Positions 11,004 to 19,957 of a stretch of 64,000 bases of DNA are shown here, one piece after another (position 1 is the stretch's first letter; the number at the start of each line of letters is the position of its first letter). Made by a program: the position numbers and the translations under genes. The notes under the pieces are model-generated. The model was not told where the DNA came from and made no database searches. It saw only the letters and a list, made by a program, of their open reading frames with translations. Source of the stretch: Thermithiobacillus plumbiphilus (GTDB taxonomy: Bacteria; Pseudomonadota; Gammaproteobacteria; Acidithiobacillales; Thermithiobacillaceae); NCBI RefSeq assembly GCF_038070005.1, contig NZ_JBBPCO010000006.1:62001-126000 (forward strand), given 5' to 3'.

Positions 11004-11612
11004 CTATCCGGCCAGGCCTTCTTCCTGCATGGTCTTTGCCACCGCCGGCCGTGCCGCCACCCGGGCGGCAAAGTCGAGCAGCGCGGGCCAGCGCGAAAAG
11101 TCCAGGTCCAGAAAATTGCGCCAGTTCAGAACGGTAAAGAGATAGATGTCGGCAACGCTGAAAGTCTCACCCAGCAGATATGGCGATTGCTGCAGCCTTG
11201 CATTCACATAATCCAGACGCGGCTGCAGACGCTCGAACTGGGCGTCCCGCTGCTCTGGCGTCAAGGCCGGATTGAACATCTGGCCCAGGCCCTTGTGGAT
11301 CTCGGTGGCAATGAAGTTCAGCCATTCCTGCAGGCGGTAGTGTGCCAGTGTGCCGGCCGGGGGGGCCAGGTGCAGGTCCGGGTTCTGATCGGCCAGATAC
11401 TGGAGGATGACCGCGACCTCGGTCAGCACCTCGCCATCATCCAGTTGCAGCGCCGGCACATAGCCCTTGGGATTGATGTTGCGATAGTCGACCCCTGCGG
11501 CGCTGCGCTGGCTGGCAAGGTCCACCTGATCCAGGGTCGCCTGCAATTGCGCCTCATTGAGCGCGATGTGTACCGCCATCGAACAATAACCTGGCACGAA
11601 AAAGAGTTTCAT
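11004..11612 (-). CDS. Glutathione S-transferase
   Basis: 202 residues. Thioredoxin-fold N-terminal domain (MKLFFVPGYCSMAVHIALNE, then NPKGYVPALQLDDGEVLTEV with the cis-proline and glutamyl-binding region) and an all-helical C-terminal domain (GETFSVADIYLFTVLNW). The Cys at position 10 is placed as in beta-class bacterial GSTs. Conjugation of glutathione to electrophiles fits the surrounding ene-reductases and quinone reductase. AGGAG lies before the ATG. Confidence 0.94.
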   Translation of the reverse strand: MKLFFVPGYCSMAVHIALNEAQLQATLDQVDLASQRSAAGVDYRNINPKGYVPALQLDDGEVLTEVAVILQYLADQNPDLHLAPPAGTLAHYRLQEWLNFIATEIHKGLGQMFNPALTPEQRDAQFERLQPRLDYVNARLQQSPYLLGETFSVADIYLFTVLNWRNFLDLDFSRWPALLDFAARVAARPAVAKTMQEEGLAG

Positions 11613-11672
11613 GGATGCACTCCTGCATGGGAAGGTCGAACCGGACCAGGTCTCATCCCGGCCCGGCAGGTT

Positions 11673-12743
11673 TCAGGGTAAGGGTTCCGCCGTATAGGCG
11701 ATATTGGCCTCCTCGGACCGGTACAGCGGCAGCGGCTTGCCCTCGCGCACATCATTGACCCAGTTCGGGTTGAGCAGCATGGACTTGGCCGACAGCGCAA
11801 TGTCCGCATCCTTCAGGGCATCCTCGGCACTGGCGCGATCATGAATCTTGCCGCAGATCATCAAGGGCATGTCCGTGACCTCACGCGCGAGCTGGGCCAC
11901 ATTCCTGTCCGTGCCAAAGGCCATGGCGAAGTATTCATAGGCCGAGATGGAAATGGCATCGATGGGCTCATCGGAGAGGAAGCGCACCACCTGCTGATAC
12001 TCCTCGCGGCTGCCAAACAGCGATACATCCATGTCGGCAATGCCCCAGTCCGAAATCCGCACCGTGAGCAGCCGGTCCTCGGGCACCACCGCGCGCACCG
12101 CCCGGATCGCCTCGTGGAAGAAGCGGTAGCGGTTGTTGAGCGAACCGCCGTATTCATCTGCGCGCTGATTGGAATAGCTGGCAAGAAATTGATGGATCAG
12201 ATAGCCGTGCGCGCCATGGACCTCCACGCCATCGAAGCCCGCCGCAATCGCACCACGCGCGGTCTCCACAAAACCCTTGATGACGTGTTCGATATCAAAG
12301 CGGCTCATGGCATCCGGCACCGGATAGGGCTCGCCGGTCAAAGGGTTGATTTGCTTGAGCGCGAGCGCGCTGGGGGCGATGCTGCGCCGCGCCGGATTCA
12401 CCTCGGGCCAGGCCATGCGCCCACAGTGAAACATCTGCATGATCGAGACCGCGCCAGCCGCGCGGATGGCATCGGTCACCGACCGCCAGGCGTCGATCTC
12501 GCGCTGCGTGGTCAGCCGTGCCTGCCCGGGATAGCCCTGGGCACTTTCGTAATCCGTCACAAGCGCTTCGGTATAGACGATGGCCGCGCCGTTTTGCGCC
12601 CGGCGCACCAGAAAATCCAGCACGTCCTGGCGCGGGATGCTGTCGCCGGAGGATGACATGCGCGTCATCGGCGCCACGCCCAGGCGGTTCTTCAGCCGGA
12701 AGCCCTTCAACTCAAACGGTGAGAAAGCCTTTCCGTCACTCAT
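11673..12743 (-). CDS. NADH:flavin oxidoreductase, second Old Yellow Enzyme-type protein
   Basis: 356 residues, FMN TIM barrel. Motifs: [48 protein letters not shown] and [18 protein letters not shown], with a phosphate-binding end [12 protein letters not shown]. The frame is open for 104 codons upstream, but the ATG at 12743 forms an ATGA overlap with the wrbA stop and gives a normal family length. It differs clearly from the YqjM-like enzyme at 5146-6216, so the operon carries two distinct ene-reductases. Confidence 0.92.
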   Translation of the reverse strand: MSDGKAFSPFELKGFRLKNRLGVAPMTRMSSSGDSIPRQDVLDFLVRRAQNGAAIVYTEALVTDYESAQGYPGQARLTTQREIDAWRSVTDAIRAAGAVSIMQMFHCGRMAWPEVNPARRSIAPSALALKQINPLTGEPYPVPDAMSRFDIEHVIKGFVETARGAIAAGFDGVEVHGAHGYLIHQFLASYSNQRADEYGGSLNNRYRFFHEAIRAVRAVVPEDRLLTVRISDWGIADMDVSLFGSREEYQQVVRFLSDEPIDAISISAYEYFAMAFGTDRNVAQLAREVTDMPLMICGKIHDRASAEDALKDADIALSAKSMLLNPNWVNDVREGKPLPLYRSEEANIAYTAEPLP

Positions 12744-13363
12744 GATCCCACCTTCAGCCGTTTGGCGATCTCCGCGACATGCCGGCCCTGGAAGCGCGCC
12801 ATGCCCAATTCTGCCTCGCTCGGCACACGGCTGCCATCGCCGCCCGAGATGCTGCTCGCGCCATAGGGTGAACCGCCATGGATGACGTCCATGCCCATCT
12901 GCCGTTGTTCGGTATAGGGCAGGCCGACGATGATCATGCCCTGATGCAACAAGGAAACGTGCGTGGTCAGGATCGTGCTTTCCTGGCCCCCGTGCTGGGT
13001 TGCCGAGGTCACGAAAACGCTGCCGACCTTGCCCACCAGGGCGCCTGAGAGCCACAGCCCGCCAGTCTGATCGAGAAAGTTGCGCATCTGCGCCGCCATG
13101 TTACCGAAACGGGTCGGCGTGCCGAAGATGATGGCATCGGCCTCGGCCAACTGCTCAGGCCGCATCACCGGCACATCGGCGAAGGCCTGTTGCGCCTGGG
13201 CCGCGCCGCTGGCCTCCAGCTTGTCCTGCGGCACCAGCTCCGGCACCCGGAACAACTGCACCTCGGCGCCCTCCACCTCGCGCGCGCCTTCGGCCTCGGC
13301 CTGCGCCATCTGCCAGGTATGGCCATACATGCTGTAGAACACCACGGACACTTTCACAGACAT
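12740..13363 (-). CDS. wrbA: NAD(P)H:quinone oxidoreductase, WrbA/flavodoxin type IV
   Basis: 207 residues. The flavodoxin phosphate loop is [20 protein letters not shown], followed by the WrbA region [27 protein letters not shown] and [17 protein letters not shown], with [11 protein letters not shown]. It reduces quinones by two electrons and so avoids semiquinone radicals. It is the first gene of the minus-strand operon. GAGG precedes its ATG and it faces the HxlR regulator gene across 205 bases. Confidence 0.95.
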   Translation of the reverse strand: MSVKVSVVFYSMYGHTWQMAQAEAEGAREVEGAEVQLFRVPELVPQDKLEASGAAQAQQAFADVPVMRPEQLAEADAIIFGTPTRFGNMAAQMRNFLDQTGGLWLSGALVGKVGSVFVTSATQHGGQESTILTTHVSLLHQGMIIVGLPYTEQRQMGMDVIHGGSPYGASSISGGDGSRVPSEAELGMARFQGRHVAEIAKRLKVGS

Positions 13364-13432
13364 GGACTATCTCCTCTCATTGAAGATGCGTGTGTGATAG
13401 TCGGCAAAGCATGGCGATCCACGCGCTTTGTG

Positions 13433-13500
13433 TAAAGTATGCAGTTTTTGGTAAGATACTCACTTGACAGTTCCATACTTACTTCAAGGAAACGTATGGT
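13433..13500. promoter_or_regulatory. Putative HxlR operator/divergent promoter region
   Basis: The 205-base divergent gap between wrbA and the HxlR gene is visibly AT-rich in its centre. It holds repeated and inverted TAAGTATG-like elements: TAAAGTATG at 13433-13441, GTAAGATAC at 13451-13459, CATACTTA at 13474-13481 and CGTATGG at 13493-13499. A TTGACA hexamer lies at 13464-13469, but no convincing -10 sits at the right spacing. HxlR-family dimers bind such inverted repeats, so this is the likely control region for both directions. It is inferred, not proven. Confidence 0.45.
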
Positions 13501-13568
13501 TCAGACAGAGTGAACAGCTTAACCAGTAAATACGCCTGTCAATACGGGCGAAGGTCGAGGGAAAGAAG

Positions 13569-13925
13569 ATGCCGGAAGGAGAACATTGCGCCGTCGAGGT
13601 CACCCTGCGGGTGATCGGCGGGCGCTGGAAGGTCTTGATACTGCGGGAACTGTTCACGGGCACCAAGCGCTTCTCGGAGCTGCAGCGCGGCATCATCGGC
13701 GTCACCCAGAAGATGCTCACCCAGCAGCTGCGGGAAATGGAATCAGACAGCATCGTCCACCGCAAGGTCTATCCCGAGGTCCCGCCCAAAGTGGAGTACT
13801 CGCTTACCCCGCTGGGCGAAAGCCTCTGGCCCATCCTCATGACCATGCACGACTGGGGCATGCGGCAACTGAGCGAGATCGGCCAGGTGCCTGCGCCCCT
13901 GGTGCAGGATACCGGGAGTAGCTAA
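13569..13925 (+). CDS. HxlR-family winged-helix regulator with a single N-terminal cysteine
   Basis: 118 residues, full-length HxlR domain: [20 protein letters not shown], then [20 protein letters not shown] (recognition helix) and [20 protein letters not shown]. The only cysteine is Cys7, just before the domain, the position used for thiol sensing in the HxlR proteins YodB and QsrR. Those repress quinone reductase and azoreductase genes. Divergent placement from wrbA, two ene-reductases and a GST fits control of an electrophile/quinone response. Sensing is inferred. GGAAGGAGAA surrounds the start as a weak ribosome site. Confidence 0.9.
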   Translation: MPEGEHCAVEVTLRVIGGRWKVLILRELFTGTKRFSELQRGIIGVTQKMLTQQLREMESDSIVHRKVYPEVPPKVEYSLTPLGESLWPILMTMHDWGMRQLSEIGQVPAPLVQDTGSS

Positions 13926-14078
13926 ACGGGCTGAGCTCAACTTAGTATTGCGTCAACCCGAACCCATATTCAGACACCGCTCAGATGCGGCCCGGAAGCC
14001 CTACCCGGTCCGCTTTGCAAGCCAGGGTAAGCCCAACTATCATTAACTATCAATTCATCACAAATTGATGGTTAATGA

Positions 14079-14355
14079 AACTGCCGCTCGCGCCGCGAGG
14101 CACCTGCGCAATATGCCCGCGCCTATCTCCACACGAAAAGACGGCAACGACACCACCTACCTCATCCTGCATCAGCTTGGCGTCATCCGCCAGGCCATTA
14201 CCGCCCTGCATGACCATCTTGGCCGCCAGGCATAAGCACAGCGCAATGCGGAGCGCCTGTTACGCAACGCACCCGCCTTGCACGAGCATCTCAATCACCG
14301 GCAAATTGCCCTGCTCACAGACAAGCAATCCAGCGGATTTCGAGAAACGGGTTGA
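14079..14355 (+). pseudogene. Fic-family protein, decayed C-terminal fragment
   Basis: Two plus-strand frames together spell the region just after the catalytic helix of a Fic protein. Frame one gives REAPAQYARAYLHTK (to about 14138). Frame two continues DGNDTTYLILHQLGVIRQAI and ALHDHLGRQA to an in-frame TAA at 14233, then AQRNAERLLRNAP and LNHRQIALL before a TGA at 14353. The fragment therefore has one frameshift and one nonsense codon, and it lacks the HPFxDGNGR motif. Fic enzymes AMPylate targets. This copy cannot be functional. Confidence 0.7.
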
Positions 14356-14405
14356 GGGTGGATTTTCCATCAAAGCTCCTCCTGTTGGCACTACCAGCTA
14401 CAGGA

Positions 14406-14428
14406 CGCATGCCGAGAACCGGCATGCG
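14406..14428. terminator. Perfect 9-bp hairpin after the FDH-like dehydrogenase gene
   Basis: CGCATGCCG, a five-base loop AGAAC, then CGGCATGCG form a perfect stem. It begins ten bases after the minus-strand stop codon at 14438. No U-tract follows on the minus strand, so it may end transcription inefficiently or only protect the 3' end of the message. Confidence 0.45.
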
Positions 14429-14437
14429 CCATAAAAA

Positions 14438-15649
14438 TCAGGAAGCGTAATGCTGCTTTTCCCGGAACTGGATCAGCACCTTGGTATAACCATCGATGCG
14501 CTCATCGAACTTCTCATAGGCATCGGGCGCCTGATCGATCTGGATGCGATGACTGACGATCTGGCTGGGCTTGGCCCGGCCCATGATGATCAGGTCGCGC
14601 AGATACTCGTTGAACTGCTTGACCGGACACTGGCCCATGCCGACCGTCACCGCCTTGTCGAAGAACTCGGCAATCGGCAGCGGGAAGACACCCTTTCTGG
14701 CTGAATCGCTGGCAGCTCCCGGATCCGGCGCGATATATACCCCGACGATCCCGATATGACCGGCGGCGTTGACCAGCCGGACCATGTTGTCCAGCACCTG
14801 CGTGGGATTCTCGCGGCTGTAGTCCTGGTCGTCGCGCGCCTGATAGCCCACGGCATCGATCACGCAATCCACGCCCTTGAGCTTTTCCTCGCCGGGCCGC
14901 AACCGCTGTTGCAGCGCCTGATTCGCCTGGCGCAACTGGAAGATCTGCTCCACCGGGTCGCCATCCCGGACGTTGATCGGCGTGGCACCAAAGGCGCGGG
15001 CCTTCTCCAGCCGCTCGGGGATGAAATCGATCACATAGATCTCCGAAGCCCCCTTGAGCGAAGCGCTCAGTGCCGCCATCAGGCCCACCGGCCCGGCACC
15101 GAAGACGGCCACGCTCCGGCCCGGCCCCACATGGGCCAGCTCGGCGCCAAAGTAGCCTGTCGGGAAGACATCGGCCAGCATGATGAAATCCTCTTCCCAT
15201 TCATCGAAAGGCTCGCCCGGCAGCTTCAGGCAGTTGAAGTCGGCATTGGGCACCAGCACGTACTCGGCCTGGCCGCCCTGATAGGGTCCCATACCGGCAT
15301 AGCCATAAGCCGCGTGCGGCTGCTGCGCGTTCATGGTCAGGCACATGTTGGTATACCCGCGGGTGCAGTTGTGACAGAAGCCACAGGCGATATTGAAGGG
15401 CAGTACCACACGGTCACCCTTGCGGATGCTGCTGACCGCCTCGCCCACCTCCTCGACCACGCCCATGATCTCGTGCCCGACCACATGCCCGGGCTCCAAT
15501 GGCGTCCGCCCCTCGTACATGTGCAGGTCACTGCCACAGATCGCCGTGGTCGTGACCCGCAACACCGCATCCCGCGGACCGGCCTTCGCAGGACGCTCCC
15601 AGTCATTCACCTGCATGTTGCGCTCGCCTTCGTACACGACAGCTTTCAT
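14438..15649 (-). CDS. Zinc-dependent dehydrogenase related to glutathione-independent formaldehyde dehydrogenase
   Basis: 403 residues, MDR superfamily. Catalytic zinc region TAICGSDLHMYEGRTPLEPG and GHVVGHEIMG. Structural-zinc cysteines in NIACGFCHNC and YTNMC. GGQAEYVLVPNADFN and FPTGYFGAE match Pseudomonas putida FDH-type enzymes, and the Rossmann motif is VAVFGAGPVGLMAA. The insert after residue 250 (RQANQALQQRLRPGEEKLKG) is longer than usual. The ATG at 15649 is chosen for AAAGGAG upstream. Family members dismutate or oxidise formaldehyde with bound NAD, but related enzymes accept other alcohols, so the substrate is uncertain. Confidence 0.88.
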   Translation of the reverse strand: MKAVVYEGERNMQVNDWERPAKAGPRDAVLRVTTTAICGSDLHMYEGRTPLEPGHVVGHEIMGVVEEVGEAVSSIRKGDRVVLPFNIACGFCHNCTRGYTNMCLTMNAQQPHAAYGYAGMGPYQGGQAEYVLVPNADFNCLKLPGEPFDEWEEDFIMLADVFPTGYFGAELAHVGPGRSVAVFGAGPVGLMAALSASLKGASEIYVIDFIPERLEKARAFGATPINVRDGDPVEQIFQLRQANQALQQRLRPGEEKLKGVDCVIDAVGYQARDDQDYSRENPTQVLDNMVRLVNAAGHIGIVGVYIAPDPGAASDSARKGVFPLPIAEFFDKAVTVGMGQCPVKQFNEYLRDLIIMGRAKPSQIVSHRIQIDQAPDAYEKFDERIDGYTKVLIQFREKQHYAS

Positions 15650-15835
15650 GATCATCTCCTTTCGCCAGGCCAAGATGCAATTTTGGACTGCCCATGCATC
15701 GGGAGGTTCTGGAAAGAGTCAGCCAGCGAAAGACAGAATCATCAGACCAAAGGAGGTGTCGCGCTGCTGGTGCATAAAATCCCAACCCGCCTTCGATCGC
15801 TTGTTGGAACAAGGCGCTGGGGTTAGGATCAGCGC

Positions 15836-16498
15836 ATGTGTGGACGCTATAGCCTGGGCCGATCCCACCTGACCCAGCTCTCAGCCACGCTGGGGCAGGA
15901 ATTCCCGCCGCTTGCCGCGCGCTACAACATCGCGCCGGGCCAGGATGTGCCCTGCATTCGTCAGGATGGATCGGGTTATGTACTGGAACAACGCCACTGG
16001 GGCCTGATCCCGCCCTGGGCCAGGGACACCCGCTTTGGGCAGCATACGATCAATGCCCGGGCCGAGACGGTGGCCGACAAACCGGCCTTCCGCAGCGCGT
16101 TTCGCCGGCATCGCTGTCTCATTCCCGCTGATGGTTTCTACGAATGGCAGACCACGCCACAAGGCAAGCAGCCATGGTATTTCCGGCTGGCATCCGGGCA
16201 GGACTTTGCCTTCGCCGGGCTCTGGGAACATTGGGAGAGGCCAGACCAGGTGGTCGACTCCTGCACGATCATCGTGCGGGCGGCCAATCCCCTGGTCAAC
16301 GCCGTGCATGACCGCATGCCGGTCATTCTCGATCCCGCGGATTACGTCACCTGGCTTGATCCTGCCCAGCAGGACCCGATCTTCCTGCAGACACTGCTGC
16401 AAGCCTACCCGGAGGAGCTGATGCAGGCCTGGCCCGTCAGCCGGGCGGTGAACGCCTCGCGTGTTGATTGCCCGGAATTGATTGAGCCGGTGGGATAG
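15836..16498 (+). CDS. SOS response-associated peptidase (SRAP/YedK, HMCES family)
   Basis: 220 residues. It starts MCGRYSLG, so Cys2 becomes the N-terminal residue that crosslinks to abasic sites. The other conserved elements are ARYNIAPGQDVPC, HWGLIPPWA, TINARAET, IPADGFYEWQ (active-site Glu) and AVHDRMPVIL (His). The family forms a thiazolidine link to abasic sites in single-stranded DNA. The gene stands alone, facing away from the dehydrogenase gene. Confidence 0.96.
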   Translation: MCGRYSLGRSHLTQLSATLGQEFPPLAARYNIAPGQDVPCIRQDGSGYVLEQRHWGLIPPWARDTRFGQHTINARAETVADKPAFRSAFRRHRCLIPADGFYEWQTTPQGKQPWYFRLASGQDFAFAGLWEHWERPDQVVDSCTIIVRAANPLVNAVHDRMPVILDPADYVTWLDPAQQDPIFLQTLLQAYPEELMQAWPVSRAVNASRVDCPELIEPVG

Positions 16499-16875
16499 AG
16501 ACTTTACATTCTCGGCCCATGTAGAAGAATTTGCGGCCAGTTCATCACTCTCTGCATCTTACGCATGTCTTGTGCACCTCAGAGGAGAAACCCAAATGGT
16601 CTTTCTCTTTACAGCCCTTTATTAGATGTAGTTCCAGATCTATCCGCATGGTAGTCTGTACAGGAGAAGCTATGCAAAACGCATACCAATCCGAAAAGCT
16701 ATGCCTTGCTTGCCGTTGCCTGATGCTCTTTCAAAGCCAAGACGAGCGCAGTCAATCGCAAGGGTCAGGGTTGACTGATTCATATTTTAAACAATGGGGC
16801 CAAACTCGATTGAGAAGCACCAGGCCCAAGTATGATGATTAACATCGACGCACCAATACTCCCCAAGGACGCAAT
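16499..16875. other. Intergenic stretch with one doubtful small ORF (16672-16842)
   Basis: The 377 bases between SRAP and the receiver gene are AT-richer than their flanks. The only candidate is a plus-strand ORF at 16672-16842 (56 residues, MQNAYQSEKLCLACRCLMLF and onward) with GGAG five bases before the ATG. It has a short direct repeat of AAGCTATGC across its start and no recognisable family. A TTGACT element at 16771-16776 might be a -35 for the next gene. I do not call a gene here. Confidence 0.3.
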
Positions 16876-17376
16876 ATGAAGAATCAGCCCAACATTGAAC
16901 ATCCCTCGCCCCAGGACGCAAAATCAGCGTTGGAAACTTGGCGAATACTGTTCCTCGACAACGCCGCCAACATTGAGCAGCTGAAAACGTCCTGTAAAAA
17001 AGGCGGATACGATGTTGTGGGTTCGACCACCATCAAAGATTCATGGGCGTTTCTCAATGGGAAGGATCATGTCGACGTCATCGTCTGCGCCGCGCACCTT
17101 GAAGAGGAGTCGATGTTCCATTTCCTGCAGGATGTACGTGCCAACAAGATGCACGGCAAGACAGCGTTTCTGATTTTATCTCTTGAGCCGGGTATTTCGG
17201 CCGCGCGAATAGACCGTTCGACGGAGCGCGTGGGCATGTTGCTGGGCGCTGACGGCTATCTTGTCATGCCGGTATTTGACGCGGCCGAGTTGATCACCCA
17301 AATACAGCTGCTGCAGCCGGCGATCCCAATGCTGCAACAGTCGGCTACGGAAGAGGAGAAAAAAAACGCGGGGTAG
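16876..17376 (+). CDS. Receiver-like domain protein lacking the phosphoacceptor aspartate
   Basis: 166 residues. The fold pattern of a response-regulator receiver is visible from residue 22 to 150: ILFLDNAANIEQLKTSCKKG, DVIVCAAHLEEESM, TAFLILSLEPG and GADGYLVMPVFDAAELITQI. The site that is normally Asp at the end of strand 3 is Ala (IVCAAHL), and the strand-5 Lys is Met (YLVMPV). The acidic pair after strand 1 is only D-N. It is therefore probably a phosphorylation-independent pseudo-receiver. No output domain follows. An IS5 remnant begins immediately after the stop in the same frame. Confidence 0.65.
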   Translation: MKNQPNIEHPSPQDAKSALETWRILFLDNAANIEQLKTSCKKGGYDVVGSTTIKDSWAFLNGKDHVDVIVCAAHLEEESMFHFLQDVRANKMHGKTAFLILSLEPGISAARIDRSTERVGMLLGADGYLVMPVFDAAELITQIQLLQPAIPMLQQSATEEEKKNAG

Positions 17377-17873
17377 AAAACCTACCTTCTCCTGGCGCGG
17401 ATGGAGCAGCTGATTCCTTGGCCGCAGCTGGAAGCCCAGATCGGGCGCCACTATCCCCAAGGGAGCCAGGGCCGGCCACCGTACCGCTTGTCCGTCATGC
17501 TCCGGGTGCACTGTCTGCAGCTCTTTTATAATCTCAGCGATCCGGCCATGGAAGATGCGCTGTACGAGATTGCCTCCATGCGCCACTTCGCCGGGCTGCG
17601 CCTGTCTGATCCCTTGCCCGATGAGACCACCATCCTCAACTTCCGACATTTCCTGGAGCGCCATGACCTGGGCCAGGTCGTGTTTGCCCTGGTGAACCAG
17701 CATCTGGCGCAGCACGGTCTGATGCTGCGCGAGGGCAGCATCCTGGATGCCAGCATCATTGCCGCCCCCAGTTCCAAAGAACCAATCTGGCCAGGAATAC
17801 CCACCGGCTGTACTGGCTGGCAGCCTTTGCCAACCTGCTGATCGGTAGTAGATACACGTCATCACGGGCGTAG
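17377..17873 (+). pseudogene. IS5-family transposase remnant with internal deletion
   Basis: From 17401 the frame reads MEQLIPWPQLEAQIGRHYPQ, LSDPLPDETTILNFRHFLER and MLREGSILDASIIAAPSSK, the N-terminal half of an IS5-group DDE transposase up to just after the first catalytic Asp. At about 17785 it breaks. The frame two bases on reads NTHRLYWLAAFANLLIGSRY, the C-terminal end of the same transposases, and stops at 17873. The middle, with the other acidic residues, is gone. The 5' end is cut too: the preceding KTYLLLAR abuts the stop of the receiver gene and no terminal inverted repeats are evident. Confidence 0.8.
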
Positions 17874-18031
17874 TGCGCCCAAGTTCCGCCAATTAGTCGG
17901 AAATCGGGCCGAAAGCAAACAGATAAACCGGGAAACTCGGCTGAAATCCCGGAGTTTCGGACCAGTACCGGCGCCAGAGCCCGAGATCAGCCGTTGTTCA
18001 GAGGTTCTCTCAGACAAGAATCATTGATACG

Positions 18032-18871
18032 TTACTTCGTGGCAACTGAAATAATTTTTACTGCCAACCCCCCTCCAGGGACAAAGGTGTTTAATGCTTC
18101 TGCACCGATATCGAATAGCACCTCACGATCTGATATCTTACCCATGTATTTTTTAAAGCTTTGCCCATTACCGAACACTTCTCCACTCAGGCCGTCAACC
18201 TCAACGATTCCAATCTTTCCTTTTGAACTCCATGTATACTCAAAGGCAAACACAGGCCTATAGTATAGATGCATAGATTCTATCTCTGATTCATCAGCGA
18301 TGATTTCATCAGCGTCAACTGCTTTAGCAATTTTGCTAGTGACCTCCTGAATCAGGTACGCACCTCGGACTTCAGGCTTAAGAAATTCTTCTCCTTCAGG
18401 TTTTTCTACCTCCTCAGGGCGATACCTCTTTAGATATTCCTGATGATCTCTCGTCTTCCGAGCATCTTTCATACCATCCAAAAAGCTTTCGTGAGCAATT
18501 TCTTTTGCACAGGTTTCAACGGCGTCAATTGTAATAACCCTGAGGGGAAAATCTCTTGGCTGGTACTCCTCTCCATTTACATTGATTATTTTAGCATCTA
18601 GATTCGTAATCGGCACACTGTATTTTGTTGAACGCCTAAACTCCACACGTCGCCTAGCCTTAACGAACCAGAACGGCTCGAACCGCTTTTCCACTCCCGT
18701 ATTAATTATTTCTTCTTCTTTTGGCTTATCCCAGAACTTCAGCTTTGTCAATGTTCCAAATGCGTCCATTTTCTTTTTCTCGGCATGCTCTTTCGCAGCC
18801 GACTCTGGAAAAGTTTCCTTAAATACAAATACCTTCTTTGCCTTATCTGAAAGCAACATATCTTTACCCAC
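18032..18871 (-). CDS. Protein of unknown function, AT-rich gene
   Basis: 279 residues, starting MGKDMLLSDKAKKVFVFKET. It is rich in charged residues (FWDKPKEEEI, KRYRPEEVEKPEGEEF) with a C-terminal beta-rich part (RPVFAFEYTWSSKGKIGIVE, LSGEVFGNGQ) that ends in a hydrophobic Gly-rich tail. No signal peptide, transmembrane helix or catalytic motif is clear and I do not recognise the family. Its base composition is visibly lower in GC than neighbouring genes. It lies between an IS5 remnant and an M15 pseudogene, which points to horizontal acquisition. Confidence 0.75.
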   Translation of the reverse strand: MGKDMLLSDKAKKVFVFKETFPESAAKEHAEKKKMDAFGTLTKLKFWDKPKEEEIINTGVEKRFEPFWFVKARRRVEFRRSTKYSVPITNLDAKIINVNGEEYQPRDFPLRVITIDAVETCAKEIAHESFLDGMKDARKTRDHQEYLKRYRPEEVEKPEGEEFLKPEVRGAYLIQEVTSKIAKAVDADEIIADESEIESMHLYYRPVFAFEYTWSSKGKIGIVEVDGLSGEVFGNGQSFKKYMGKISDREVLFDIGAEALNTFVPGGGLAVKIISVATK

Positions 18872-19262
18872 CCATTTTCAAATGATTGATATTTTAAAGT
18901 TGGATCGCGCGGGAATTTACCAGAATCTCTCTTGGCTATTCGGGCCTCTCCTATCGGGCGCGGCGCAGGCCGATCTCGTAGGTTCAGAGCACCTTACTGG
19001 CTTTGCTCCTGCCATCCTACACAGCACATCATAGGGCCTGAAAGCCAGCCACCACCTCCTACCGCATCTGACACCACTATATTGATGAATTCGTTCATTT
19101 TGCGGGTCATGGGTTTCGTGTGCGGCCTGGCCGTTCAGCTTCTGGTCTTTGGGAGAATAGTCGGATCAGGCTGATTATGCCAGATCATCCGGCTTCAACT
19201 ATCGCAGCCCTGTCAGGATGCCGAATACCAGCCCGCGTCTGAGCATATGAGACCCGATACGC
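18872..19262. other. Intergenic stretch, no supported gene
   Basis: About 390 bases between the unknown AT-rich gene and the M15 pseudogene. The short open frames (for example 19084-19174, a 29-residue hydrophobic peptide) lack ribosome sites or family resemblance. I see no RNA gene. It probably holds the promoter of the minus-strand gene ending at 18032 and debris from rearrangement. Confidence 0.5.
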
Positions 19263-19883
19263 TCAGTCCCACCGCAACCCCGGAAAGTCCGGGTACCACG
19301 CACTATGGTCGCCTTCGTGGTTGTCCATGCCCGGCCGGGTGAGGTCGCCCTTGGGCGGCGCATAGCTGGAGATGCGGCGTTCGGGCTGCTCGTGCCAGCT
19401 GAGATTGAAGGCCGCCAGCTTGGGGAAAAACGACATGCTGCCATACGGCAGGTGGTCGTGAATCCACCAGGCCAGCGCGCGCCAGTCCGCTCCTTACTCG
19501 TAGCGGTCTGCGAACCAGGGGATCACGATGCAGGCGGTCGCGCCCTTGTGGCCGGCCGCATCGCGCCGGTCCCAGATGTGGCGGGCATGGTTGGCCTCGT
19601 TCGAGGCACAATTGAGCTTGTGGTGATTGCCGAATTCGTTCACAGCGCAGGAGCGATAGGCGGAACGTATGGTGATGCGCCCGAAGGTGGCCTGTAGCGG
19701 TTCGAGCAAAGTTTCGCAAAGTTGCCGGCCGACCTCGATGGCCAGGTCCGGGTCATCGGGAATATTGGGTATGCCATGGAAGTTGGCGATTTCGCTGTAC
19801 AGAAAGTCGCGCATGTAAAACGACCGCGACAGCCTCACCCGGCCCAGGGTCTCCAGTGCTTCCATACTTTGTGGTTTGCGCAT
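19263..19883 (-). pseudogene. Peptidase M15-like protein interrupted by a nonsense codon
   Basis: The frame from the ATG at 19883 (GGAGC upstream) runs to a TAA at 19496-19494 after CIVIPWFADRYE, then continues in the same frame with GADWRALAWWIHDHLPYG, SMSFFPKLAAFNLSWHE and ERRISSYAPPKGDLTRPG to a TGA at 19263. The coding sense clearly resumes after the stop, and a CAA-to-TAA change explains it. ITIRSAYRSCAVNE and NEANHARHIWDRRD resemble phage-type M15/DD-peptidase-like proteins. Without suppression only a 129-residue N-terminal piece would be made. Confidence 0.7.
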
Positions 19884-19957
19884 GCGTGCTCCGGGCCTGT
19901 GTATCTTGATGGATAGGGACAAACTGCCTGCCTCGCTATGTACCATTCTTCGAAGAT

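Noticed and set aside
14075-14434. 119-codon plus-strand frame
   Set aside because: The other two frames together spell a decayed Fic protein. This frame is Pro/Ser/Thr-rich noise.
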